A stretch of 9,921 nucleotides of DNA from contig CAZTHC010000041.1 in NCBI GenBank assembly GCA_964613425.1, positions 1-9,921 of the forward strand. Reading direction: 5' to 3'. Made by a program: the position numbers and the translations under genes. Each line of letters starts with the position of its first letter. Position 1 is the stretch's first letter. The DNA is from CAZTHC01 sp964613425. GTDB taxonomy: Bacteria; Bacillota; Clostridia; TANB77; CAG-508. Shown in pieces: positions 1-6,606 of the stretch. The notes under the pieces are model-generated. The model ran no database searches and had not been told where the DNA came from. It saw only the letters and a program-made list of their open reading frames with translations.

Positions 1-71
1 TACCGCTTGGTTTCTTAAAGGATATTTATTGTTTACTTTTCAATGTACTTTTTGTCTCCTCAGCGGAGACG
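1..71 (-). other. putative rRNA operon leader (5' part), running off the left edge
   Basis: Read leftward, the predicted transcript starts near position 71 with a short hairpin (GTCTCC/GGAGAC, 54-70, 5-nt loop). It then contains GTACATTGAAAAGTAAACAA (49-30). This resembles the boxA-containing leader and spacer of Firmicute rRNA operons, for example the TTTGAAAACTAAACAA type of B. subtilis, and is followed by a stretch ending in AAACCAAGCGGTA. No mature rRNA is inside the window, so whether 16S or 23S comes next cannot be told. The strong consensus promoter just upstream fits this reading. The identification rests on recalled similarity of the leader and is an inference. Confidence 0.5.
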
Positions 72-77
72 TTCTTT

Positions 78-106
78 ATTATACTATCCAATTTTACAAA
101 TGTCAA
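78..106 (-). promoter_or_regulatory. consensus sigma-A promoter, proximal (P2)
   Basis: On the minus strand a perfect TTGACA (-35, 101-106) is separated by 17 bp from a perfect TATAAT (-10, 78-83). The predicted start is near position 71, immediately before the leader hairpin. Perfect hexamers with ideal spacing are typical of stable-RNA promoters. It drives transcription out of the left end of the window. Confidence 0.8.
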
Positions 107-140
107 CACTTTTTTTAAAGTTTTTTTATTTTTTTGGGCA

Positions 141-195
141 AATAAAAAAATCAGTAATTTGATGCCTTGAAATATGCTATTTTCCTTACTAATTT
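141..195 (-). terminator. possible weak terminator or attenuator between the two leftward promoters
   Basis: In the leftward transcript AAATTAGTAA (195-186) can pair with TTACTGATTT (157-148) over 10 bp including one G-U. The long 28-nt loop is A/T-rich, and a run of U follows (147-141 with one A). The stem is weak, so this may be chance in such AT-rich DNA. If it works it would end a roughly 85-nt transcript begun at the upstream promoter at 231-260. No ORF with a ribosome site lies in that short transcript. Confidence 0.25.
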
Positions 196-230
196 AAATA
201 TTAAAATTATTCATTGGTTAGTACTTTTTA

Positions 231-260
231 ATGATAACACATTATTGTTAACAAAGTCAA
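231..260 (-). promoter_or_regulatory. extended -10 promoter, distal (P1)
   Basis: On the minus strand TTGACT (255-260) lies 18 bp from TATCAT (231-236). The -10 is preceded by TG one base upstream (extended -10, TGTTATCAT). It lies about 150 bp upstream of the consensus promoter at 78-106 and points the same way, so the two look like the tandem P1/P2 arrangement common upstream of rRNA operons. It also lies just downstream of the 284-aa gene's stop codon. The rest of 1-335 shows no convincing gene on either strand. Confidence 0.55.
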
Positions 261-335
261 TAGAAAATTCAACTTTTTTTGTACTTTTTATTTACTTTTA
301 TGCATTTATCTTCCTTGTATCTCAATATCACAAAT

Positions 336-1190
336 TTATACTAAGTTTTTAAATTCCTTTTTATCTAAAATTCCATTAATTCCGATAAATTCTTTTACAA
401 ATAATCCATCTGTTTCTATTTGCTTTCTTATATTACAGAAATTCATTCCATAACAACTGCTTTCATATATTTGCAAATCATTAAACATTTCTTCTTTATT
501 AATATCTAAAAGTTCAATTGTAATATCTTTAATATTAATTCCATTAAAACTTTTCTTCTTTATAATCGCATTACTATTAATATTTAAAAACACACTATTA
601 CTTTTGAAACTATATTTATTTATTAATTCCTCCGTAAAATCCATATTAATAATTACATCTGACCTTAATAGGCTTTTCTTCTTATTATTAATAACCCTAA
701 TTAGTATCCCATTATCATATAAGTTACTTTCAAAGTCTTTAAATACTCCTATATTATTTGTAACAATATTTAATGTTTTTACTTTTGATGCTATTAGTTT
801 AATATTTTGAATAAAAAAATCTGTTTTATTGTTAATTAAAATAGATACTTCTAATAACTCTACTCGTTTACCAATATAATTTGCAATTTTGGCTAATACT
901 TCATAAAACATAACGTTCTTTATAATTTTTCCATCTATAATATAAATGCTATTAATTTCTAGCAATTCTCTGATGTTTCTATTAGTAAACAAACTATTAC
1001 TAAGTATAACTGCCGTTATCCTATTAAATTTTGATAGTATCTTCTTTATTATATGATTGTAACTCTTTTTATTTGAAGGAATCTCACATATTATTTTTTC
1101 ATTATCATTCACAAATTTAATTATATTTAGTCGTGACTTTATTTTTTCAAGTAAATTATCTTCTTTTCTTTCTTTAATATATATAATCAA
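336..1190 (-). CDS. uncharacterised protein, possible Rossmann-like fold
   Basis: This 284-aa soluble protein is very rich in Asn, Ile and Lys. I do not recognise a characterised family, though it resembles conserved hypothetical proteins of Clostridia from memory. No signal peptide or membrane segment is visible. The second half reads like a nucleotide-binding alpha/beta domain: strand VEVSILIN just after residue 112, strand TLNIVTNN near 139-146, and SDVIINMDF at 177-185. The last recalls the ADVIINATP stretch of shikimate dehydrogenase and related Rossmann proteins, but no GxGxxG loop is visible, so NAD(P) binding is unproven. The C-terminal region has two cysteines (Cys246, Cys252). The start chosen is TTG at 1190, four bases after AGGTGG. 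That ribosome site lies inside the aspS terminator hairpin and the TTG lies in its U-run, so the start is uncertain. No in-frame downstream start has a better ribosome site. The gene follows aspS by 51 bp on the same strand. No terminator is obvious after it. Confidence 0.8.
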   Translation of the reverse strand: MIIYIKERKEDNLLEKIKSRLNIIKFVNDNEKIICEIPSNKKSYNHIIKKILSKFNRITAVILSNSLFTNRNIRELLEINSIYIIDGKIIKNVMFYEVLAKIANYIGKRVELLEVSILINNKTDFFIQNIKLIASKVKTLNIVTNNIGVFKDFESNLYDNGILIRVINNKKKSLLRSDVIINMDFTEELINKYSFKSNSVFLNINSNAIIKKKSFNGINIKDITIELLDINKEEMFNDLQIYESSCYGMNFCNIRKQIETDGLFVKEFIGINGILDKKEFKNLV

Positions 1191-1234
1191 AAAACCACCT
1201 ACCTACAATGCTTTGTACATTGTATTTAGGTGGT
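1189..1234 (-). terminator. rho-independent terminator of aspS, overlapping the next gene's start
   Basis: Eight bases past the aspS stop codon the leftward RNA can fold ACCACCTA (1234-1227) with TAGGTGGT (1201-1194), and TACAATG (1224-1218) with CATTGTA (1210-1204). The two stems are joined by a 2x2 AA/GG internal loop and closed by a 7-nt loop, giving 15 base pairs in all. Six U follow (1194-1189; the first can pair with the outermost A). The 3' arm contains AGGTGG, the only ribosome binding site available to the downstream gene, and the U-run contains its TTG start. The element may therefore act both as terminator and as a cap on translation. Confidence 0.8.
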
Positions 1235-1241
1235 CCAATTT

Positions 1242-3014
1242 TTATTCTTTGTTTTTAGTTTTTTCATCTATTTTAATATGAACTTCTCTTAGTTGTTTAT
1301 CTGTAACATCTCCAGGGGCTCCCATTAATAAGTCTTGTGCTTTACTATTCATTGGGAAAGCAATTACTTCTCTAATACTTGGTTCTTCTGTAATTAACAT
1401 TATCATTCTGTCTACTCCTGGTGCAATTCCAGCATGTGGAGGTGCTCCATATTGGAAAGCATTATATAATGCACTAAATTTTGCTTTTATATGTTCCTCT
1501 GTGTAGCCTGCTATTTCAAATGCTTTTTTCATAATTTCTATATCATGATTTCTAACTGCTCCTGATGAAAGTTCTATTCCGTTACATACTATATCATATT
1601 GATATGCATATATATCTAATGGTTCTTTGTTGTTTAAAGCTTCTAATCCTCCTTGTGGCATTGAAAATGGGTTATGGCTAAATTCTAATTTTCCATCATC
1701 ACCAATTTCATACATTGGGAAATCTATTATCCAACAGAATCTATATACATCTTTTTCTAATATATCTAATCTATTTCCTAATTCAGTTCTAATTTGTCCT
1801 GCTAATGTTTCTACTATTCCTTTTTGTTCAGCTATAAAGAATATTGCATCTCCTGCATCTGAATTTGTCAATTTTAAAAGTTCTTCTCTTGCTTCATCTG
1901 GAATAAATTTTGCAATTGGTCCTTGGAAAGTTCTATCGTCATTTACTCTTAACCAAGCTAAACCTTTTGCTCCACATTCAGATATTGCAAAATCTGTCAT
2001 TCCATCAAAGAAACTTCTTGGTTGTTCTTTGACATTATGTGTTGCTATAACTCTTACAATTTTTCCTTTAAATGCATTGAATTCTATGTTTTGAAACATT
2101 TCTGTTACATCTTGTATAATTAATGGATTTCTTAAATCTGGTTTATCTGAACCATATTTAAGCATTGCTTCTTTATATGGTATTCTTGGAAATGGATATT
2201 CTCCAACTCTTTTATTTGAAAACTCTTTAAATGTATTGTACATTACTTCTTCCATAACGCCAAAAACATCTTCTTGTGTTGCAAAAGCCATTTCCATATC
2301 TAATTGATAAAATTCTCCTGGTGCTCTATCTGCTCTAGCATCTTCATCTCTAAAGCAAGGTGCTATTTGAAAATATTTATCTATTCCAGAAACCATTAAC
2401 AATTGTTTAAATTGTTGTGGTGCTTGTGGTAATGCATAAAATTTTCCTGGATGAACTCTACTTGGTACTAAGTAATCTCTTGCACCTTCTGGTGAAGAAC
2501 TTGTAAGTATTGGTGTTTGTACTTCTGTAAATTCTCTATCTATCATTTGTTTTCTTAAGAATTGTAATATTTTTGCTCTTAACAATATATTTTGTTTTAT
2601 CTTTTCATTTCTTAAATCTAAGAATCTATATTGTAATCTTAAATCTTCTCTAACTTCTTTGTCTTCATTAATTTCAAAAGGAAGATTCTTTACACGTTTT
2701 CCTAATATTTCTATTTCACTTATAAATACTTCTATTTCTCCAGTAGCTAAATTCTTATTAATTGTTTCTTCTTCTCTTTTACGTACAGTACCTGTTATTG
2801 CTATTGTAGATTCTGCAGGTATTTTTGTAACTTCATCAACTAATTTTTCATTACCAGATATAACAATTTGTGTTATTCCAAATTGATCTCTTAAATCTAT
2901 GAATACTACTCCTCCTAAATCTCTTACTGTTTGTACCCATCCTGCTAATTTAACAGTTTCATTAACATTTTCTATTCTTAATTGTCCACAATTATGTGTT
3001 CTGTATTGACTCAT
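1242..3014 (-). CDS. aspS: aspartyl-tRNA synthetase
   Basis: AspRS charges tRNA-Asp with aspartate in the cytoplasm (class II aminoacyl-tRNA synthetase). At 590 aa it has the normal bacterial length. Domains in order are an N-terminal anticodon-binding OB fold (about 1-105, with GWVQTVRDLGGVVFIDLRD), catalytic core, inserted GAD domain (about 300-420) and the end of the core. Motif 2 is CFRDEDARADR with Arg222. Motif 3 is GIAPGVDRMIML with Arg536. Amino-acid-binding signatures include PQAPQ-FKQLLM around 196-206. The wording RADRAPGEFYQLDMEM and ELSSGAVRNHD differs from the E. coli/B. subtilis forms (RADRQPEFTQID, GGGSIRI) and matches a subgroup I associate with alphaproteobacteria and some others. 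Leu33 in RDLGG is like the discriminating E. coli enzyme, where non-discriminating enzymes often have His. The ATG start has GGAGAG seven bases upstream. The gene has its own promoter (3074-3102) and terminator (1189-1234). Confidence 0.98.
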   Translation of the reverse strand: MSQYRTHNCGQLRIENVNETVKLAGWVQTVRDLGGVVFIDLRDQFGITQIVISGNEKLVDEVTKIPAESTIAITGTVRKREEETINKNLATGEIEVFISEIEILGKRVKNLPFEINEDKEVREDLRLQYRFLDLRNEKIKQNILLRAKILQFLRKQMIDREFTEVQTPILTSSSPEGARDYLVPSRVHPGKFYALPQAPQQFKQLLMVSGIDKYFQIAPCFRDEDARADRAPGEFYQLDMEMAFATQEDVFGVMEEVMYNTFKEFSNKRVGEYPFPRIPYKEAMLKYGSDKPDLRNPLIIQDVTEMFQNIEFNAFKGKIVRVIATHNVKEQPRSFFDGMTDFAISECGAKGLAWLRVNDDRTFQGPIAKFIPDEAREELLKLTNSDAGDAIFFIAEQKGIVETLAGQIRTELGNRLDILEKDVYRFCWIIDFPMYEIGDDGKLEFSHNPFSMPQGGLEALNNKEPLDIYAYQYDIVCNGIELSSGAVRNHDIEIMKKAFEIAGYTEEHIKAKFSALYNAFQYGAPPHAGIAPGVDRMIMLITEEPSIREVIAFPMNSKAQDLLMGAPGDVTDKQLREVHIKIDEKTKNKE

Positions 3015-3073
3015 AATACATCTCTCCTTTTTAGTATTTATACCTTTTCTTCCATAGATTATTTAACTTAACA

Positions 3074-3102
3074 ATTTTACATACTTTTTTGTTAAATGTC
3101 AA
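3074..3102 (-). promoter_or_regulatory. aspS promoter
   Basis: On the minus strand a perfect TTGACA (3097-3102) and TAAAAT (3074-3079) are separated by 17 bp. The start would fall near 3067, giving a leader of about 50 nt before the aspS ATG, too short for a T-box. The -35 lies only four bases past the stop codon of the upstream glycosidase gene, and no terminator is seen between them, so some readthrough into aspS is possible. Confidence 0.75.
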
Positions 3103-3119
3103 TATCTTATTTGTTAAAT
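3088..3119. repeat. two 10-bp direct repeats straddling the aspS -35
   Basis: TTTGTTAAAT occurs exactly at 3088-3097 and 3110-3119, that is ATTTAACAAA twice on the transcribed strand, with starts 22 bp apart (two helical turns). One copy abuts the -35 hexamer and the other lies in the end of the upstream gene. A degenerate pair of half-sites in the opposite orientation lies at 3061-3074. This could be a regulator-binding site, but the sequence is AT-rich and chance is a real alternative. Confidence 0.3.
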
Positions 3120-4762
3120 AACACTTCATCTACAACATCCCATATTTTTTCGTCTTCTCTATCTTTAGCCCAAAAAGCTGCTCCTCCTAAATTATATTCC
3201 TTTATTAAAGATAATTTTGCTCTTATAGAATCTGCATCTTCAATCCACATCTTCTTAAATGTAGAAGCCTTTTCAATATAGTTTTGTTTTACATCATCTT
3301 GCCATACTTTAGTTTCTCCAGCAAATGTTGTAGCTATAATTTTCTCTGTGCTACTCATATTTACAACACTACTCTTTAGCTCTGAGCCTTCTTTTTCTGT
3401 CCAAACTCTTGTATAGAATGGTATTCCTAAAATTATTTTTTTGCTATCTACTTCTTCTTGTGTTCCTACGAATTTTTTCAAATTAACTTCTACCCAATCA
3501 TATCCAGCAACACTTCCTGCTTGTGCACTTGATGTACCATGTTGGTCATAGGCCATAAAAACTAGGTAATCACTATTTTTTGCAATTATATGTCTATTAA
3601 AACATCCTGACCAATTTGGTGAACCATCTGGTGCTGTTACATCTACAGATAATACCTTTCCACATTCTTTAAGTCTTGGATATAATTCTATAACGAATCT
3701 TGAAAACATATTTTTATCTGTTTCATACATATATTCAAAATCCAAATTAATTCCGTCTACATTATATTTTACTGCTAAATCGACAATATCTGATATTGTC
3801 TTTTCTCTTAATTCATAATCATTCAATATTTCACTTGTTGTTTGAATCATTGAATCATTTTGGAACATAGCCCACACTTTGTAATTATTGGAATGTGCCC
3901 ATTGTACATATTGTTTTCCTTCTGTTCCAACTTTATCCACAATTTCACCTTTTCCTAATTTTACTAATGTGAAAAACGCTGGAGAAACAACATTTATTCC
4001 TTTTAGTGTAGTTCCGCTTCTATTTGGAGCTGAAACGTATTCTGAATAATAATCCCATACTAAACTTACTGTTTGAGGTTCTTCTGCAACTATATTTTCT
4101 CTAACAATAAATTTATTTGCTAAATATTCTTCTTTTACATATCCTATTTTTCCTCTTGCAGTTCTAATTTTTGCCCATCCTTCATTTGTAGAAATCAATA
4201 TTACTTTTTCACCTTTTTTAACTTTATCTACATTTCTACATAAAGTTTTTGTTTTTGATTTTACATTTAAATCTTTTGAACAATCAGCTTTTTCTAATTT
4301 TCTATCTAAAGAATCTATTAAAACAATATCTTCTTCTTTTAAATAATTCAATTCTATATTATATACCTCTTGCATTTCTGAAATTGGTAAATATATTATA
4401 TCATCTTTTTCAATTGCACCTCCTAAAAGATTAACAGAAGCACCATTTACTTGCATTTTATTTTCATCAATCTTTAAAGCTGCTACTTTTGTTTCAGCTG
4501 CTGTAATTATAGTATTGTATTTTTTATCTAAATATATTGTACTATCAAAGAAATTTGATATATCTTGTTTAGAAACATATACTATTCCATCACTAATAAA
4601 CAAATCATATTCTAAGCTAGAAGTTACATTATTATTATTAATTATAAAATTTGTTCTATCCTTGATATCATTATTCTTATAATCTGGTGCAACCTTTAAA
4701 ATAAAAACTGCTATTCCTAATAACACTAATACTATTATTATGTTTCTAATTATTTTTTTCAT
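3107..4762 (-). CDS. membrane-anchored glycoside hydrolase family 18 protein with SH3-like domain
   Basis: This 551-aa exported protein probably hydrolyses N-acetylglucosamine-containing polymers such as peptidoglycan at the cell surface. Residues 5-22 form one hydrophobic segment after MKKIIRN. There is no lipobox or clear signal-peptidase site, so it is most likely an N-terminal anchor. Residues about 35-155 resemble the copper-amine-oxidase N-terminal-like domain of clostridial wall proteins (paired segments ending in IYLPISEM and VLID). Residues about 160-215 are a bacterial SH3-like domain (GEKVILISTNEGWAKIRT, GKIGYVKEEYL). Residues about 225-551 are the GH18 barrel. The catalytic motif DGINLDFEY is intact (Asp336, Asp341, Glu343 as acid/base), MAYDQH (403-408) supplies the conserved Tyr, and Trp531 in AAFWAKDRED ends the barrel. 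Architecture and motif resemble the YaaH/YdhD type cortex- or wall-lytic GH18 enzymes, but no LysM is seen. The start is an ATG with GAGG four bases upstream. It is divergent from the NfeD/SPFH pair. Confidence 0.9.
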   Translation of the reverse strand: MKKIIRNIIIVLVLLGIAVFILKVAPDYKNNDIKDRTNFIINNNNVTSSLEYDLFISDGIVYVSKQDISNFFDSTIYLDKKYNTIITAAETKVAALKIDENKMQVNGASVNLLGGAIEKDDIIYLPISEMQEVYNIELNYLKEEDIVLIDSLDRKLEKADCSKDLNVKSKTKTLCRNVDKVKKGEKVILISTNEGWAKIRTARGKIGYVKEEYLANKFIVRENIVAEEPQTVSLVWDYYSEYVSAPNRSGTTLKGINVVSPAFFTLVKLGKGEIVDKVGTEGKQYVQWAHSNNYKVWAMFQNDSMIQTTSEILNDYELREKTISDIVDLAVKYNVDGINLDFEYMYETDKNMFSRFVIELYPRLKECGKVLSVDVTAPDGSPNWSGCFNRHIIAKNSDYLVFMAYDQHGTSSAQAGSVAGYDWVEVNLKKFVGTQEEVDSKKIILGIPFYTRVWTEKEGSELKSSVVNMSSTEKIIATTFAGETKVWQDDVKQNYIEKASTFKKMWIEDADSIRAKLSLIKEYNLGGAAFWAKDREDEKIWDVVDEVLFNK

Positions 4763-4814
4763 TTTTCCTCTTTTCCAATAAAACTAATTTTATTTAAATC
4801 AAACTTATTTTCAT

Positions 4815-4843
4815 ACTATATCATAAAATATCATTTTCGTGAA
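4815..4843 (-). promoter_or_regulatory. promoter of the GH18 gene
   Basis: On the minus strand an extended -10, TGATATAGT (hexamer 4815-4820), lies 17 bp from a weak -35 TTCACG (4838-4843). The TG one base upstream of the hexamer compensates for the poor -35. The leader would be about 45 nt. The region is very AT-rich, so the assignment is moderate. Confidence 0.45.
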
Positions 4844-4880
4844 TATATATTTATAAAAAATATTTATTTATATAAAATTG

Positions 4881-4909
4881 TTTATTTTTATGCTTTTTTG
4901 TAGTATAAT
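4881..4909 (+). promoter_or_regulatory. promoter of the nfeD-SPFH unit
   Basis: A perfect TATAAT (4904-4909) has TTTATT (4881-4886) 17 bp upstream, a poor -35 match. The start would be near 4916, followed almost at once by the strong ribosome site AAGGAGGGG (4924-4932) and ATG at 4940. The very short leader leaves no room for a riboswitch. Confidence 0.5.
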
Positions 4910-4939
4910 ATTTATTGTACGAAAAGGAGGGGAAATAAT

Positions 4940-5383
4940 ATGTGGTTAATTTGGTTAATTGCTTCTGGTGTCTTTTTAGTAGTTGAAATTATGACTGCTG
5001 GTTTTCTAACATTTTGGTTAGGACTTGGTGCATTATTAGCAATGGTTACAAGTTTCTTTACAGATAATTTAATTATTCAAACTGCAGTTTTTGTAATTAG
5101 TTCGGTCCTATTAATTCTTTGTACAAAACCTTTTGTTAATAAATATATTAACAAAAAAACTGTTCCTACAAATGCATATACATTAATCGGCAAAACAGGA
5201 ATTGTTACAAAAGATATCAATACCGTGAAATCAACAGGATTAGTAAAAATAGGTTCTGAAATATGGTCTGCAAAAACTGAAGATGATACAATTATCCCAG
5301 AAAATTCAGAGGTAGAAGTAATAAAATTAGAAGGAGTAAAAGTAATTGTAAAAGCAATTAAAGTTCCTTCAACTTTAATTTAG
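4940..5383 (+). CDS. NfeD-like membrane protein
   Basis: This 147-aa protein is of the short NfeD class that lacks the ClpP-like protease domain. It has three hydrophobic membrane segments in residues about 2-19, 21-40 and 45-63. A soluble OB-fold-like domain covers about 78-141, with LIGKTGIVTKD and the typical GSEIWSAKTEDD and IIPENSEVEVIKLEGVKVIVK. The run of aromatic and Gly residues WLGLGALLA in segment 2 is characteristic of the family. NfeD proteins partner SPFH/stomatin proteins in membrane microdomains; the exact job is not settled. The SPFH gene follows 77 bp downstream on the same strand with no terminator between, so the two are almost certainly one unit. The ribosome site AAGGAGGGG precedes ATG. 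Confidence 0.9.
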   Translation: MWLIWLIASGVFLVVEIMTAGFLTFWLGLGALLAMVTSFFTDNLIIQTAVFVISSVLLILCTKPFVNKYINKKTVPTNAYTLIGKTGIVTKDINTVKSTGLVKIGSEIWSAKTEDDTIIPENSEVEVIKLEGVKVIVKAIKVPSTLI

Positions 5384-5460
5384 TTTTTAGTATTTAAAAT
5401 ATACAAACTTACCAAAGATAACATTAAAAATAAAATATAATAATTTAAGGAGGTTTTAAT

Positions 5461-6369
5461 ATGGTATTTTTAATAATATTTCTTGCAATTATTTTAATAA
5501 TCGCATTTTCATCAATTAAAATTGTAAAGCAATCAGAAGTTTACATTATAGAAAGATTAGGTAAATTCCATAAAGTTGCAGACGCTGGTCTTACAATAAT
5601 TATTCCATTTTTTGATCATGTTAGAAGCGTAGTTAGTTTGAAACAACAAACAATGGATATTCCACCACAAGGTGTTATTACAGAGGATAACGTTACAATT
5701 ACAATAGACACAGTAGTTTTCTATCAAATAATTGACCCAGCAAAAGCAGTTTATGAAATTCAATCTTTAAAGAAAGGTATTGAATACTTAGCAATTACAA
5801 CAATTCGTGACATCGTTGGTAAAATGGACTTAGACTCTACTTTCAGTTCTAGAGATAGCATTAATGCTAAATTAAGAACTATATTAGACGAAGCAACAGA
5901 TAGATGGGGATGTAAGATAGACAGAGTTGAAATAAAAGACATTAATCCACCTGCAGACATTCGTGATGCAATGGAAAAGCAAATGAACGCTGAAAGAAAT
6001 AAAAGAGCTTTAATCCTTGAAGCAGAAGCACAAAGGCAATCAGCAATTACAATAGCTGAAGGTAAAAAAGAAGCTGCTATATTAGAAGCAGAAGCAGATA
6101 AAGAAGCAAGAATAAGAAGAGCTTCTGGTGAAGCACAAGCAATTAAAGAAGTTGCAGATGCAAAAGCTAAAGAAATTAAAATGGTTTATGATGCAATTAA
6201 AGCTGCAGACCCAGATGAGAAACTAATTCAGTTAAAATCTTTAGAAGCATTACAAGAAGTTGCCAAAGGTGAAGCAAATAAAGTATTTATTCCTTTTGAA
6301 GCAACTGGTGCATTAGCTGGATTAGGAGCTATAAAAGAAATTATGAAGGACGAAAAAAAATCTAAATAA
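5461..6369 (+). CDS. SPFH/band 7 (stomatin-prohibitin-like) membrane scaffold protein
   Basis: This 302-aa protein is of the QmcA/slipin type, anchored in the cytoplasmic membrane by a single N-terminal hydrophobic segment (residues 2-18) and forming oligomers in membrane microdomains. The SPFH domain runs from about 20 to 175, with VYIIERLGKFHKV, the GLTIIIPFFD turn at 43-52, VSLKQQTMDIPPQGVITEDNV and the conserved TIRDIVGKMDLD and DINPPADIRDAMEKQM blocks. From about 175 to 240 there is a long Ala/Glu-rich helix (AERNKRALILEAEAQ, AEGKKEAAILEAEADKEA) expected to form coiled coil. The short C-tail is lysine-rich. Length is normal for the family. AAGGAGG (5447-5453) lies seven bases before ATG. 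It is the second gene of the pair with nfeD and is closed by the terminator at 6382-6411. The TATAAT at 5436-5441 has no -35 partner, so I do not call a separate promoter. Confidence 0.95.
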   Translation: MVFLIIFLAIILIIAFSSIKIVKQSEVYIIERLGKFHKVADAGLTIIIPFFDHVRSVVSLKQQTMDIPPQGVITEDNVTITIDTVVFYQIIDPAKAVYEIQSLKKGIEYLAITTIRDIVGKMDLDSTFSSRDSINAKLRTILDEATDRWGCKIDRVEIKDINPPADIRDAMEKQMNAERNKRALILEAEAQRQSAITIAEGKKEAAILEAEADKEARIRRASGEAQAIKEVADAKAKEIKMVYDAIKAADPDEKLIQLKSLEALQEVAKGEANKVFIPFEATGALAGLGAIKEIMKDEKKSK

Positions 6370-6381
6370 TTCATAAAAAAT

Positions 6382-6411
6382 AAAAGAGCATATCACGATA
6401 TGCTCTTTTTT
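6382..6411. terminator. strong terminator, usable on both strands
   Basis: GAGCATAT (6386-6393) pairs perfectly with ATATGCTC (6398-6405) around a CACG loop, with flanking A-run 6382-6385 and six T after it (6406-6411). Thirteen bases past the SPFH stop, it ends that unit on the plus strand. Read leftward it is followed by TTTTATTTTTT, so it can also end iscU transcription arriving from the right. No nearer terminator for iscU is visible, because the hairpin at 6525-6543 is followed by A, not T, on the minus strand. Confidence 0.9.
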
Positions 6412-6412
6412 G

Positions 6413-6461
6413 TGTCATTATGATCCAATTCTACCTTGCATTACCAGTGCAGAATCTCATT
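6413..6461. repeat. dispersed repeat module A, right half only (degenerate copy)
   Basis: TGTCATTATGATCCAAT at the left and CAGAATCTCATT at the right match TGTCATTCTGAGCCTAT and GAAGAATCTCATT of the fuller copy at 8975-9075. The distance between the two landmarks is almost equal (40-41 bp). The left half of the module is missing: the sequence begins directly after the terminator. Similarity is clear at the ends and weak in the middle. Confidence 0.5.
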
Positions 6462-6520
6462 TCAAATTAATTTTGATGGTACAATAGCCAAACGCAGGAG
6501 ATTGGTTACAATATATTTAT

Positions 6521-6549
6521 TTTTGGGCGTATACAATACGCCCCTACAT
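6521..6549. repeat. dispersed palindromic repeat module B, copy 1
   Basis: GGGCGTAT (6525-6532) and ATACGCCC (6536-6543) form a perfect 8-bp inverted repeat around ACA, followed by CTACA (6544-6548). The same outline (T-run, GGG..., palindrome, ...CCCCTACA) occurs at 9123-9153 with a different core. It is far more GC-rich than its surroundings. It is not a terminator on either strand: plus is followed by CTACATTTTG and minus by AAAAATAAA. Confidence 0.65.
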
Positions 6550-6606
6550 TTTGCAATATAACATTAGTTGAATATATATATTATTTTGCAAATATAATAC
6601 ATATTT

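Noticed and set aside
167..352. 61-codon rightward open frame near the left end
   Set aside because: It starts with TTG without a ribosome site, overlaps the promoter at 231-260 on the other strand and the end of the 284-aa gene, and is Phe/Leu/Ile-rich as expected of chance frames in AT-rich DNA.
1627..2094. 155-codon rightward open frame inside aspS
   Set aside because: It is fully antisense to the conserved AspRS catalytic core, with no ribosome site and no recognisable protein.
3015..3106. T-box riboswitch upstream of aspS
   Set aside because: The promoter at 3074-3102 leaves a leader of only about 50 nt, with no T-box sequence or terminator stem.
5436..5441. Separate promoter for the SPFH gene
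   Set aside because: TATAAT is present but no acceptable -35 lies 16-18 bp upstream; TATAAT arises easily in this AT-rich spacer.
6525..6543. Terminator for iscU
   Set aside because: The hairpin is perfect but on the leftward strand is followed by A, not U; the stem at 6382-6411 is the better terminator.
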